Assembly (NCBI RefSeq): GCF_003020125.1
Contig: NZ_PYFW01000007.1
Coordinates: 1-64,000 of the forward strand
Reading direction: 5' to 3'
DNA length: 64,000 nt
Source: Bradyrhizobium sp. MOS003
GTDB lineage: Bacteria > Pseudomonadota > Alphaproteobacteria > Rhizobiales > Xanthobacteraceae
Part shown: one piece after another, positions 52,331 to 61,318 of the stretch
Layout of the letters: each line of letters starts with the position of its first letter
Position numbering within the stretch: the first letter of the stretch is position 1
Translations under genes and position numbers: made by a program
Notes under the pieces: generated by a model
Database searches by the model: none
Seen by the model: the letters and a program-made list of their open reading frames with translations, nothing else
What the model was told of the DNA's origin: nothing

Positions 52331-53155
52331 TCACGGCTGGTCGAAATCGGTGGCGATCGTGATGTCGCGCCAGGCGTCGATATCGCTGCGGAAGGCAGCC
52401 AGCTTTCGCTCGGCGATCGCGTGCGCGATCGGGCCGAGCGGCAGATGAAGCGGGGCGTCATCGGCGTCGACTGCCTGCAGGATCACCGCGACCGCCTTGT
52501 CGGGATCGCCGGCCTGATTGCCGTTGTTGGTTTCGCGATAGTGCTTTCGCGAGCTCGCGGCGTATTCCGGCATCCCGTTGGCCGCCATCGTGATCGAACG
52601 GCCGAGGAAATCGGTACGAAACGGCCCGGGCTCGACGATCAGCACGCGAATGCCGAACGGCTCCAGCTCGCCTGCGAGCGCTTCGGAAATCCCCTCCACG
52701 GCAAACTTGGCGGCATTGTAATAACCTCCTCCGCCGCCGCCTGCGATGCCCGCGCCGGACGACATGTTGACGATCGTTCCGCCGGAACGTCGCAGGACGG
52801 GCAGGGAGGCTCTGGTGGTTTCGATCAGGCCGAAGACGTTCACCTCGAACATCGGCCGGTATTCCTCGGGCGTGCCTTCCTCGATCGCGCCGAACAGTCC
52901 GTAGCCGGCATTGTTCACGAGCACGTCAAACCCGCCGAAGATCTCGACCGCCTTTGCGACCGCTGCCTTGGCCGCCGCCGCATCGGTCACGTCGAGTGGC
53001 AAAGTGATCATCCGGCCGCCGAAAGGCTTAGCCATTTCCTCGATCGTCTTGACATTGCGGGCCGTCGCGATGACCCGATCTCCGCGCTGTGCCGCGGCCA
53101 GCGCGAGCCGCTGGCCGAAGCCGCTTGAGCAGCCTGTGATGAGCCAGGTTTTCAT
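52331..53155 (-). CDS. Short-chain dehydrogenase/reductase
   Basis: 274 aa classical SDR: cofactor motif TGCSSGFGQ (residues 8-16), NNAG (91-94), and catalytic Ser plus YNAAK (YxxxK). Substrate unknown. 47 bases upstream of the hydrolase gene, same strand. Divergent from the LysR gene at 53353, which probably regulates it; the intergenic stretch is AT-richer with a GACATAAATGTAC dyad near 53319. Confidence 0.92.
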   Translation of the reverse strand: MKTWLITGCSSGFGQRLALAAAQRGDRVIATARNVKTIEEMAKPFGGRMITLPLDVTDAAAAKAAVAKAVEIFGGFDVLVNNAGYGLFGAIEEGTPEEYRPMFEVNVFGLIETTRASLPVLRRSGGTIVNMSSGAGIAGGGGGGYYNAAKFAVEGISEALAGELEPFGIRVLIVEPGPFRTDFLGRSITMAANGMPEYAASSRKHYRETNNGNQAGDPDKAVAVILQAVDADDAPLHLPLGPIAHAIAERKLAAFRSDIDAWRDITIATDFDQP

Positions 53156-53352
53156 GACTTCTTCTCCGAGTTGTTTTCCGACGACGCCACGCCGTCGCGA
53201 ACCGTCGAGCTTTCCTTGGGGCCCACACTCAGGGTCCCCTCACGGGTCGGGGGAAGCCACAGAAGGACGCACCAGACGATGGCGGGGATCTAGGTGCTTA
53301 GATTTGTTCTTGAACTGACATAAATGTACTCTCCGCGTTCAGTTTTGTGCGG

Positions 53353-54216
53353 ATGGTCTCGATGGAATGGAGTGACGTCAGAATCTTTCTTGCTATTGCG
53401 CGATCCGGCACGCTCGGCGGCGCCGCGCGTTCTCTTCAGACAAGCCATCCGACCGTTGGCAGGCGCCTTCGCGCACTTGAGCAGGCAATCGGTCACACGC
53501 TCTTCCAGCGCACAGTGGACGGTCTTGTTCTGACCGACGAGGGCCACGGGGTCATCGCGCTGGCCGAGCAAATGGAAGAAGGCGCGCTAGCCATGGAGCG
53601 CCGGCTTGCGGGGCAGGAACAGAATCTCAGAGGCAGTCTGCGCATTTCGTCAACGGACTGGTTCGGGGCCTATGTCCTCCCTCCTATCCTGGCGGATTTC
53701 TCGAAAGCCTATCCGAACGTCGACGTCGAGATCCTGACCGGCACGCGCCGATTCAGCCTTGCCCAGCGGGAGGCTGAAGTCGCTTTTCGTGCCGTTCCGT
53801 TCGACACTGCCGATGTCATTCAGCGGCGGCTCTTCAGGCTCGACTACGGCGTCTACATCGCGGAGGAGGCGGCTGATCCCAAATATGGCGATGGGACTGG
53901 TTTCCGGCTGATCACGCCATCCACGCCCCACTTTCCCGACAGCGCGTGGCTCATCGAGAGTTTCCCCAACGCAAAACCGGTCCTGCGATCGAACAACCGC
54001 AACGTCCAGGGGCGCATGTGCAGGCAAGGCGTCGGCATCGCTGTCCTGCCCCGCGTGGTCGGCAGCCAGATCCCTGGTATTCGCAGACTGGACCTGCCGA
54101 CCCTGCCGCCAGCGCGAGACATCTGGATGGGATACCACCGAGACCTACGGCGTCTTGAGCGTCTCCGCGCGTTCATCTCGACGGTATCCGACCATCTCGT
54201 GGACGCCGCCACATAG
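53353..54216 (+). CDS. LysR-family transcriptional regulator
   Basis: About 287 aa. N-terminal LysR helix-turn-helix (WSDVRIFLAIARSGTLGGAARSLQTSHPTVGRRLRALEQAIGHTLFQRT) and a periplasmic-binding-like effector domain. Start is ATG 53353 or 53362 (MEWSDV); the second has GGATGG in front. It is divergent from the SDR/hydrolase/VOC set, the common arrangement for an activator of that set. Inducer unknown. Confidence 0.9.
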   Translation: MVSMEWSDVRIFLAIARSGTLGGAARSLQTSHPTVGRRLRALEQAIGHTLFQRTVDGLVLTDEGHGVIALAEQMEEGALAMERRLAGQEQNLRGSLRISSTDWFGAYVLPPILADFSKAYPNVDVEILTGTRRFSLAQREAEVAFRAVPFDTADVIQRRLFRLDYGVYIAEEAADPKYGDGTGFRLITPSTPHFPDSAWLIESFPNAKPVLRSNNRNVQGRMCRQGVGIAVLPRVVGSQIPGIRRLDLPTLPPARDIWMGYHRDLRRLERLRAFISTVSDHLVDAAT

Positions 54217-54362
54217 CACGAAAAGAAGAAGTGATGTGACGTCTGCAACTGGCTCCATCGGCGAAGTGGCGGCACCTCTTACAAGGTCCGCTCACTGAGG
54301 AATAACAGACGAGATTTGCTCAGGTTGAGTTCTTCGCGTTGTGACCCATTGCAGATGTCGCA

Positions 54363-54860
54363 ATGAATTGGCACCATCATGCAATAATGAATACATCGCT
54401 TCCCGACCTGCGCACATGGGCCGTCTGTTGGATCGTTTGCTGCGCGGCTTGCACAGGCGCAGTTGCGGCCACAGCTCCCTGCGTGCCAGAGGCCTTCCGG
54501 GCCATCACATTCGAGCACGTCCCGACCGATATCGATGCCCCGGTCATCGTAGAAGCGACCATCCAGGACACTGCGGTCCTAAGAGACAACGGAGTACGCC
54601 GGTTAGTCGTTATGAACGCGCGGATCGATCGCGTGATCAAGGGCGATGTCGATGTCAGGACCTTGAAGATTGTTGTCGAAGCCGAAAGATGCACCCGCGC
54701 CGACGTCGGCCAAGGCATCGTCCTCGGAAAGCTGCAAGACGATCCTCTGCACGGCGCGGTGTTGGAAGCAGTTTCAAGACGCGAAGATGCTTGCATGGTC
54801 CAAAGAATTTGCGCAGAAGCAACGGCACCTTCTGAACAGCGCAATTTGCTTGAAGAATGA
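54363..54860 (+). CDS. Secreted protein of unknown function, possibly frameshifted at the C-terminus
   Basis: 165 aa. Signal peptide (about 16-36, RTWAVCWIVCCAACTGAVAAT), then a domain with Cys residues (APCVPEAFRAI, VEAERCTRADVGQGIV). After residue 141 the frame reads an unlike sequence (ACMVQRICAEATAP). Removing one base near 54790-54795 gives a more protein-like tail (AWSKEFAQKQRHLLN) that runs on to 54918. The GC content is lower here than in the neighbours. Real frameshift or sequencing error is not distinguishable. No family recognised. Confidence 0.55.
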   Translation: MNWHHHAIMNTSLPDLRTWAVCWIVCCAACTGAVAATAPCVPEAFRAITFEHVPTDIDAPVIVEATIQDTAVLRDNGVRRLVVMNARIDRVIKGDVDVRTLKIVVEAERCTRADVGQGIVLGKLQDDPLHGAVLEAVSRREDACMVQRICAEATAPSEQRNLLEE

Positions 54861-55094
54861 GTTCGGCTTTAGGGAGTGCCGCCTTACCGGTGCCGGACCG
54901 GGCTCGACCAAACGATAGTATCGGAATAGTTCTGCTGTTGGCCCGAACGCGAAGTCTGGCAGCGTCCCGGGTGGTCGGCTCATAGGGGTAGACTAGACGC
55001 AGCCGGCCGGCACTCCGAAGGGCGGTTATGACCCCTAGCGGACTCGAGCAGCTTGGAATAAAATCAAGTCACCACATCCGGCGGGAGCACAACG

Positions 55095-55571
55095 ATGTCG
55101 CCCTTGAAGCTGATGACTGGTTTCGTTTCATTCATTGTTTTCTTCGCATCACCAACGGCGCATGCACAATCGCCAGCGTATGCCCGCGTTCTGCCCGACG
55201 ATTTGAAGTGGACGCCATTACCCTCGATGCCAAAAGGGGCACAGATTGCGGTGCTACATGGCAGTCCCGGGAAGCCCGGCCTTTTTACGATCCGGGTCAA
55301 ATTGCCAGCGAATTTTAAGCTCCCCGTGCATTCTCATCCAGATGAACGTGTGCGCACAATCATTGCCGGTACTTACTATTCAGCCATTGGTGACAAGGTC
55401 GATAATTCTGCGTTGATGGCGTTTCCCGCTGGTACCTTCTCTCATGTGCCGCCAAAGGTTTGGCAGTTTGCGGAAACGAGGGGAGAAGAGGTCGTGTTTC
55501 AGATTACAGGCGTGGGACCAACCGGTATTGACTATCTCAACCCTTCTGAAGACCCGCGAAAACCCCAGTAG
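55095..55571 (+). CDS. Secreted cupin-domain protein
   Basis: 158 aa. Signal peptide at residues 1-24 (ending AHAQ). The body is a small cupin: PVHSHPDERVRTIIAGTYYSAIGDKVD has HSHP and a Glu or His-type first motif, and AFPAGTFSHVPPKVWQFAE the second. Such cupins bind a metal; function unknown (some are ChrR-like or isomerases). GGGAG precedes the ATG. Lower GC than surrounding genes. Confidence 0.8.
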   Translation: MSPLKLMTGFVSFIVFFASPTAHAQSPAYARVLPDDLKWTPLPSMPKGAQIAVLHGSPGKPGLFTIRVKLPANFKLPVHSHPDERVRTIIAGTYYSAIGDKVDNSALMAFPAGTFSHVPPKVWQFAETRGEEVVFQITGVGPTGIDYLNPSEDPRKPQ

Positions 55572-56581
55572 GACGCGCGGCTATTTTTGGTTTTGGCCCT
55601 TCAGCGACCTCGGGAGACGTCAGCTTTCCCGCCGTTGTTAGAGGCTGGGCGGACATCAGGCGGCCAGCTATTAATAAGCCCATAGCCTAAAGCGGACGCG
55701 GCATCCGGATGTTGGGCGCCGTCTCCTGCCGGCTCTGACTGGCGCGGCGCGAGGCGTCGGGCAAAACACCCGAAACCCGTCAATCCCTCCCGACATAAAT
55801 ATATCGCTTTTCCGAATTTCGGATTTGTGGCATATGTGCGCCATCCCGGCCCTGCCAGAGGGGCGCTTCGCGATCGTCACGAGATGCGGGCCGGGGTGCG
55901 GTGGACGCGGTAGCGCCGACGCGATTGCGTGGGGACAGGGACGGGTGACCGTTGAGTCCCGGCGCGATGCGCATACGACACGGCGCGGTCACAGCGGTTT
56001 GGTCGATGGTCGGGGGTGCGCACACCAAGCCCCGGGCGCTGAGGCCACGCCGTCCGCGGACGGAGAAGTCGTGTGGTCCCGACGCCCGGGGTTCTGGCGT
56101 CAAGTCTTGCGGTGATGCGGCGGCCCGACCGGGTCCTCACATCGATCAACCGCAAGGGGACGGGGGCAATAGTGCAACGCTCCCCGAGGAGAGCACGAAG
56201 GACACCGTTAAAACCATCCGCGCAGGGAAGGCCGGGCGACCGGCATCACCTGTAGTCCACCCCGTGTGCATGTCCTTGTACACGGACTCGGGTGCCGCCG
56301 GCGCCCGGCCTTCCCTGCGCCCTTTGGCAATCCATGGGCGCAAGACGGCAGCAAAGCTCGGGCGAAATCCGCCGCGAGAACGCGAGGATATGTCTGCAAT
56401 GACGATTGTGGAAAGAGGTGTGTCGAAAAGCCACGATCTCGTGCCCCGGACGCAGTGCAGCGCGCACGTGCGCGATTCGCTGCAGAGCCGGGGCCCATGT
56501 ATCGGTGTGGCATGCGGTCGCTGGGTACCGGCTCTGCGCAGCAGCGCAAGAGCGCTGCAGCGCGTCCGGGACACGAGATCG
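55572..56581. other. One-kilobase gene-free stretch with large inverted repeats
   Basis: No open frame here has a family-like pattern, a good ribosome-binding site and reasonable codon use. The sequence is rich in GC dyads, with two large inverted repeats (56220 and 56433). Near 55806 TTTCCGAATTTCGGA is a small palindrome. The region looks like repeat-derived DNA of the kind seen between Bradyrhizobium genes. Confidence 0.7.
56220..56320. repeat. Perfect 19-bp inverted repeat with nested stem
   Basis: Arms 56220-56238 and 56302-56320 are perfect complements (GCGCAGGGAAGGCCGGGCG). The 63-base loop contains a second stem, CCGTGTGCA/TGTACACGG (56262-56270 with 56277-56285). It could fold as a structured RNA or mark a miniature mobile element. 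No T-run follows. Confidence 0.7.
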
Positions 56582-56582
56582 T
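56433..56582. repeat. Long inverted repeat of the second family
   Basis: Arms of 31 bases (56433-56463 and 56552-56582) pair at 28 positions. Inside, GCTGCAGAGCCGG and CCGGCTCTGCGCAGC form another stem. The right half resembles 43578-43632. The right arm ends at the stop codon of the gene at 56582. Confidence 0.75.
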
Positions 56583-56980
56583 CAGGCTGTGACGACACGC
56601 TCGCTCTTGCGCAAACCCACATATTGCAGCTCGGCGAACACGCCGGTGGCGATCGCTTCCGCCACGATCATCAACTCACCGGCGAGGTTCGGCGACACCG
56701 CGCCCGACAACAGCAGCGCGATGCTGCCGACCGTCCAGGCCGCATTGCCGACCACGACCAGCAACACCAGCGGCTTTGCCACCGAAGCGCGCGAGGCGAG
56801 CCAGCCGACCAGCGCGGCATAGGCGATCAGGAACAGGCCGGTCTCGCGCAGCAGCGCCTCCGGCAGATTGAACAGGGTCGCGAACGCGCTTGCGCCAAAC
56901 GTGAAGCCGAGCGCGGCGACGCCGCTGAAGACGGCGTCGGCGAGCAGGGCGCGGCGGAGGAAGGTGGATGCGGCGATCAT
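56582..56980 (-). CDS. Four-helix membrane protein, 132 aa
   Basis: Four hydrophobic helices, starting FLRRALLADAVFSGVAALGFTFGASAFATLF. Family not recognised. 37 bases after the 76-aa gene on the same strand and divergent from the XRE/MmyB-like regulator at 57350, which probably controls both. Confidence 0.75.
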   Translation of the reverse strand: MIAASTFLRRALLADAVFSGVAALGFTFGASAFATLFNLPEALLRETGLFLIAYAALVGWLASRASVAKPLVLLVVVGNAAWTVGSIALLLSGAVSPNLAGELMIVAEAIATGVFAELQYVGLRKSERVVTA

Positions 56981-57017
56981 TTGAGGTCTCCATGGTCAGG
57001 TGGGCTCGGGGTGAAAC

Positions 57018-57248
57018 TCAGTGCCGTCCGCGCCACCAGGCGCGGAGCAGGCGGGCGAGGCGGAACGGGCAGAGGCTTCTGCCGACGCCGTGCTCGAAGG
57101 CCGTGACCCGCGCGACCACATAGTCGCCGGTCGAATGCAGCAGCGGCTCCGGCATATCGAGGCTGCGCGCCAGCATCCGCGTGGTCAGGGTGACGGCGAA
57201 GGGAACGACGTGGTCGGCGACAGCGCGGTAGATCACGAGAGCAATCAT
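57018..57248 (-). CDS. Small protein, 76 aa, partner of the membrane gene
   Basis: Starts MIALVIYRAVADHVVPF and ends CPFRLARLLRAWWRGRH. One amphipathic or weakly hydrophobic helix and an Arg-rich end. AGGAG precedes the ATG. No family recognised. Likely first gene of the unit with 56582. Confidence 0.65.
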   Translation of the reverse strand: MIALVIYRAVADHVVPFAVTLTTRMLARSLDMPEPLLHSTGDYVVARVTAFEHGVGRSLCPFRLARLLRAWWRGRH

Positions 57249-57349
57249 GGCGAACTCCTGTTGCCACGGAGGATGCCGCCGTGCCGGGTCGGTTTCGATT
57301 ACCTCGGGGGTAATGGAAGCTCTGAAATCCGCATGCTAGGTTTTTGCTC

Positions 57350-58171
57350 ATGAACGCACATGCATCCACGGCACAGGCCGACCGCAGCCAGCCGGTCCAC
57401 ATCGGCGACCATTTGCGCGAATGGCGGCAGCGCCGCCGTATGAGCCAGCTCGATCTCGCGGGCGAGGCCGAAATCTCGGCGCGTCATCTCAGCTTCGTCG
57501 AGACCGGCCGTGCCGCGCCCTCGCGCGACATGGTGCTGCGGCTCGCCGAGCGTCTCGACGTGCCCTTGCGCGAACGCAACGTGCTGCTGGTCGCGGCCGG
57601 CTACGCGCCGGCGTTTCCGCAGCGCCAGCTGGAGGATCCCGCGTTGAAATCAGCCCGCCAGGCGATCGACCTCGTTCTCAGAGCGCACGAGCCCAATCCC
57701 GCGCTCGCGGTGGACCGGCACTGGAACCTGGTCTCGGCCAACCGCATGGTGGCACCGCTGCTCGACGGCATTCCGCAGCATCTGCTCGGCCAGCCCCTCA
57801 ACGTGCTCAAGCTCGCCTTTCATCCGGAGGCGCTGGCGCCGCGCACGGTCAATCTCGCGGAGTGGTGCGGGCATCTTCTGGAGCGTCTGCACCGGCAATG
57901 CGAGGTGACGGCCGATCCTGAGCTGATCAAGCTCTACACCGACCTCAAGACCTATCCGATTCCGGCGCGCGCGGGGCCGCTGTCGAGCGACAACGTCGCG
58001 ATCCCCTTCAAGCTGCGCCACGGCGGTGAAATCCTGAGCTTCTTCTCCACCACCATGGTGTTCGGCACGCCCGTCGACATCACCCTGTCGGAGCTGGCGC
58101 TGGAAACCTTCTTCCCGGCCGATGAGCGCACCGCCGAGCGGCTCAGGCAGATGGCAGCAGCCATGACTTAG
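57350..58171 (+). CDS. XRE-family regulator with MmyB-like ligand domain
   Basis: 273 aa. N-terminal helix-turn-helix (HLREWRQRRRMSQLDLAGEAEISARHLSFVETGRAAPSRDMVLRLAERLDVPL) and a C-terminal domain like MmyB (PALAVDRHWNLVSANRMVAPLL, LAFHPEALAPRTVNLAEW, and IPFKLRHGGEILSFFSTTMVFGTPVDITLSELALETFFPAD). This domain binds fatty acids in characterised cases. Divergent from 57018/56582. ATG 57350 is chosen over a TTG two codons earlier. Confidence 0.88.
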   Translation: MNAHASTAQADRSQPVHIGDHLREWRQRRRMSQLDLAGEAEISARHLSFVETGRAAPSRDMVLRLAERLDVPLRERNVLLVAAGYAPAFPQRQLEDPALKSARQAIDLVLRAHEPNPALAVDRHWNLVSANRMVAPLLDGIPQHLLGQPLNVLKLAFHPEALAPRTVNLAEWCGHLLERLHRQCEVTADPELIKLYTDLKTYPIPARAGPLSSDNVAIPFKLRHGGEILSFFSTTMVFGTPVDITLSELALETFFPADERTAERLRQMAAAMT

Positions 58172-58249
58172 CGCCCCTTGGCGCCCTTGCCTCGGAGCGG
58201 GTTCGGCTTATCTTCCGACGAACCTTATCGCCCGAAGGAGGCGCCTGAC

Positions 58250-58915
58250 ATGAGCACGCTGAAACCGCTCCAGATCGACGTCGTCTCCGACGTGGTGTGC
58301 CCCTGGTGCTATATCGGCAAGCACCGGATCGAGAGCGCGCTGGCGCTGGTGCCGGACGTTCCGGTCAAGCTCAATTTCCGCCCGTTCTTTCTCAATCCCT
58401 GGGTGCCGCGTGAGGGCATCAGCCGCGAGGCCTATCTCACGCAGAAGTTCGGCTCGGTCGAGGCCTACAAGGGCATTTCGGGGCGCGTCGTCGCGGCCGC
58501 GAGCGAGGAGGGCCTTCTCTACAAGCCCGAGCTGGTGGCGCGCCAGCCCAACACCACCGACTGCCATCGCCTGATCCTGTGGGCGGAAGCGATCGGCAAG
58601 GCGCCCGAGATGAAGCAGCGCCTGATGGAGCTGTATTTCCGCGACGGCGGCGATCTCACCGATGTGAACGTGCTGGTGCAGGCGGCGGCCGATGTCGGCC
58701 TCGATGGCGACGACGTGCGCAAGCGCCTTGCCACCGACGAGGACGTCGCGCGCGTCTCCGCGGACGCGCAGGAGGCTGCCGAGAAGGGCATCTCCGGCGT
58801 GCCGACCTATGTGTTCGCGCAGAAATACGCCGTCTCCGGCGCGCAGGATCCGAACCTGCTGGCGCGCGCCATCCGCCAGGTCTCGGCGGAAATCAACGCG
58901 CAGGCGGCGGAGTAG
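58250..58915 (+). CDS. DsbA-family oxidoreductase (FrnE-like)
   Basis: 221 aa thioredoxin-fold protein with active site CPWC (C17 and C20) and the FrnE/HCCA-isomerase helical insertion. No signal peptide, so cytoplasmic. Near the end GISGVPTYVFAQKYAVSGAQ holds the cis-Pro loop. Probably thiol oxidation or isomerisation; partner unknown. AAGGAGG before the ATG. 78 bases after the regulator and likely co-transcribed. Confidence 0.9.
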   Translation: MSTLKPLQIDVVSDVVCPWCYIGKHRIESALALVPDVPVKLNFRPFFLNPWVPREGISREAYLTQKFGSVEAYKGISGRVVAAASEEGLLYKPELVARQPNTTDCHRLILWAEAIGKAPEMKQRLMELYFRDGGDLTDVNVLVQAAADVGLDGDDVRKRLATDEDVARVSADAQEAAEKGISGVPTYVFAQKYAVSGAQDPNLLARAIRQVSAEINAQAAE

Positions 58916-58922
58916 TCTTCGG

Positions 58923-60086
58923 CTATTTGCGGAGCCGGCGGACCACACGTCGCGCGGCCTCGTGCGCGGCGTTGCGGCCGAGCAGCGCGCCGTGAATGAG
59001 CGCGACGACCGGATCGTGTCGCCGCAACGGGATCAGCACGTCGCCGACCGCGAACCGCCCGCGCCAGATCGGGTTGATCATGGGGTGGTCGGCGCTCGCG
59101 GTGGAGTCCGCGCTGGCGATGGCGGGATCGGCGCAGAGATGGCGCGTCAGCTCGAGCGTGAGCTGCACGCCGGGGGAATATTTCGCAAAACGCTCGTCGA
59201 TGCCGAGCTTGAAGAAGAAGGCGCGGTCCTGATGGCGCAGCACGATGCCGGCGGCCACCGGTGTCGTCCCGGTGCGAAGCGTGATGATCTCGCACTGCGC
59301 GGTCTCGGCCAGCGCCGGCACGGCGCGGCGAATGAAGGCCGCATCGCCCGCATGCTGCGCCAGCGCGGTGCCGCGCTTGCCCTTCCAGCCGCTGGCTTCG
59401 AGCTGCAGGAATGTCTCGAGTGCGGGCCCGATCTCGTCAGGCCGGCGTGCGACGTCGAGCGCAACGGGGCCGTGCTCCTCGAGCCGATGGCGCTGTCGGC
59501 GCAGCTCCTTGAGCTTCTTGGCGCCGAGCGCCTCGCGCAGCAGCGTTTCGTCATCCTGCGTCGCATCGAGGCTGGCGCGGACGTAGGAGGACAGTACGCG
59601 TGGCTTCAGGCCGTCGCGGTCCAGGACCTGCTTCAGCGCAGTCATCGCGGCACCGTCGAGCGCGACGTCGTTGAGCACGAGCGCATGCGCGCCGGCCTCG
59701 CGCGCCCGCTGCAACAGTTGCGTGGCCGCCTCGATCGGGGCATCGCGGTCGATCAGCGGGCTGCAGAGCGTGCCGTAGGGATGCGCGCTCACCAGCGCGG
59801 CCAGGGGAATCTTTAAGGAGCGCCAGAGCGGGATTACAGGCATCAGCCCGATCAACCGCTTCGAAGAGCCGTCGAATGCGGGCAATGCCGAGGCGTCGGT
59901 GCGGTCGCGCGCGGTCGCGCTGACGGCGAACTCCCAGCCGGGCAGATAATATCCGTTCGGCTCGATCGCCCGCTGCGCGAGCGCGCGCCACTGGCCGGGG
60001 TCGATCGCGGTGAGCGGCACGCGCGCCGTCGCGGCATCCGCCGCCGGTGCCGGATGGATCGCTGCCTGCTGCGCGATGTCGACCAC
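58923..60086 (-). CDS. GNAT-type acyltransferase (CelD/BcsL-like)
   Basis: 387 aa of the Acetyltransf_6/CelD type. ALGAKKLKELRRQRHRLEEHGPV, the ASGWKGKRGTAL segment and the FKLGIDERFAKYSPG region mark the family. These enzymes were linked to cellulose or other polysaccharide modification in rhizobia. GTG start. Convergent with the DsbA gene (7 bases). No polysaccharide gene lies nearby, so the substrate is open. Confidence 0.82.
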   Translation of the reverse strand: MVDIAQQAAIHPAPAADAATARVPLTAIDPGQWRALAQRAIEPNGYYLPGWEFAVSATARDRTDASALPAFDGSSKRLIGLMPVIPLWRSLKIPLAALVSAHPYGTLCSPLIDRDAPIEAATQLLQRAREAGAHALVLNDVALDGAAMTALKQVLDRDGLKPRVLSSYVRASLDATQDDETLLREALGAKKLKELRRQRHRLEEHGPVALDVARRPDEIGPALETFLQLEASGWKGKRGTALAQHAGDAAFIRRAVPALAETAQCEIITLRTGTTPVAAGIVLRHQDRAFFFKLGIDERFAKYSPGVQLTLELTRHLCADPAIASADSTASADHPMINPIWRGRFAVGDVLIPLRRHDPVVALIHGALLGRNAAHEAARRVVRRLRK

Positions 60087-60191
60087 GTCCCTCGTCCCCG
60101 TTCACGCGGGCCGAGCCCGAGTTCTGTGGGGCATGCTAGCGCATAGGATGGAAAATGCCGTTCGGGCGCCGCGCCAATTTGCGCGAAATTG

Positions 60192-61118
60192 TTAACGTCG
60201 CGTTGACGATAGCGAATGCTGCGCCGCCGGCTGGTCGGCCGGAGAGGTCAGCCCGGTCTTCACGTTCACCGAGACTTCCATGCCGAGATCGTCCTCGGGT
60301 TCCCCCCAATAGGAGCCCCAGAGCGGGATGGCCTGCTGCGGCGTCCGGGCGACGCCGACCCGGATCAGGTCGCGATTGCCGACGATGCCGTTGGTCGGAT
60401 CGAACTCCACCCAGCCCGAGCCGGGCACGTAAATCGAGCACCAGGCGTGGGTCGAGCCGCCGCCGAGCCGCACCGGCCCGTCGCGATCGGCAACGTAGAC
60501 ATAGCCTGTGATGAAGCGGGCGGCGAAGCCGAGCGCGCGTGCCGCCTCCATCATCAGCAGCGCGAAATCGCGGCATGTCCCCTGCTGCAGCCCAAGGGTT
60601 TCCGCGGGCGTCTGTGTTCCCCGCATCGTCCGGCGCTGGTAGGAGAAGCCTTCGGCAATGGCCTCGTTGAGCGTCATCAGCAATTGGCCCGTGGGCCGCC
60701 GGCCGTCCACCGCCACGAACTTGGCCAACCACTCCTCTACCGCGAAATCGTCGGGATGATGGCGACGCATATAGGGTTCGAGATCTGGCAGCTCGCTGTC
60801 GGCATAGGCGAACGGATGCTCGCGGGCGTAGTCCTCGATGCGGAAGTCCGGCGTGTTCTCCGGCGTATGGTCGAGCTCGATAGTGGTGTCGAACTGGAGC
60901 TGGTCGCTTACGGTGTCGAAGTCGACCAGCGTGAGGCAATTGCCCGAGACGTCGTGAATCCAGCGGATCTCGGCGGGTTCGGGCCGGATGACGAGCCGGC
61001 AGTCGAGCAGGCGCTGGTCATAGCTGTCGCGTGGCCGGAATAGCAGCTGGTGCTGCCCGAGCTTCACCGGCTGACGGTAGCGGTAGATCGTTCTGTGGTG
61101 GACTGCGTAGGTTGTCAT
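60192..61118 (-). CDS. Transglutaminase-like cysteine protease-fold protein (308 aa)
   Basis: Beta-rich N-terminal domain (YAVHHRTIYRYRQPVKLGQHQLLFRPRD) of the bacterial transglutaminase type, followed by the transglutaminase core with Cys182 in QGTCRDFA, His in STHAWCSIY and Asp in EFDPTNG. Such proteins hydrolyse or crosslink peptides; role unknown. A tail of about 45 residues after the core is unlike the family. Divergent from the second transglutaminase at 61319. Confidence 0.9.
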   Translation of the reverse strand: MTTYAVHHRTIYRYRQPVKLGQHQLLFRPRDSYDQRLLDCRLVIRPEPAEIRWIHDVSGNCLTLVDFDTVSDQLQFDTTIELDHTPENTPDFRIEDYAREHPFAYADSELPDLEPYMRRHHPDDFAVEEWLAKFVAVDGRRPTGQLLMTLNEAIAEGFSYQRRTMRGTQTPAETLGLQQGTCRDFALLMMEAARALGFAARFITGYVYVADRDGPVRLGGGSTHAWCSIYVPGSGWVEFDPTNGIVGNRDLIRVGVARTPQQAIPLWGSYWGEPEDDLGMEVSVNVKTGLTSPADQPAAQHSLSSTRR

Positions 61119-61318
61119 GTGCTCGCTTCTGGCCCGCGGCTATATGACCCTGCTTTCGTCCCCGGTCCAAGCAGGGATTCAAGGGGTACAGCGGGGGAAA
61201 GGTGACAACAGGCACAACTGCCCTTCATTTCAGCAGCGCTGCAGCCGAAGACGCGGAACGAATTCGCCGGGGCAGGTGTTGGCGTGCCAAGGTCAACGAC
61301 GACTCCGAGGAGACGATC

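Noticed and set aside
55952..57106. Plus-strand open frame of 384 codons through the repeat-rich stretch
   Set aside because: It runs through two large inverted repeats and the antisense of a membrane protein gene; no ribosome-binding site and no family pattern.
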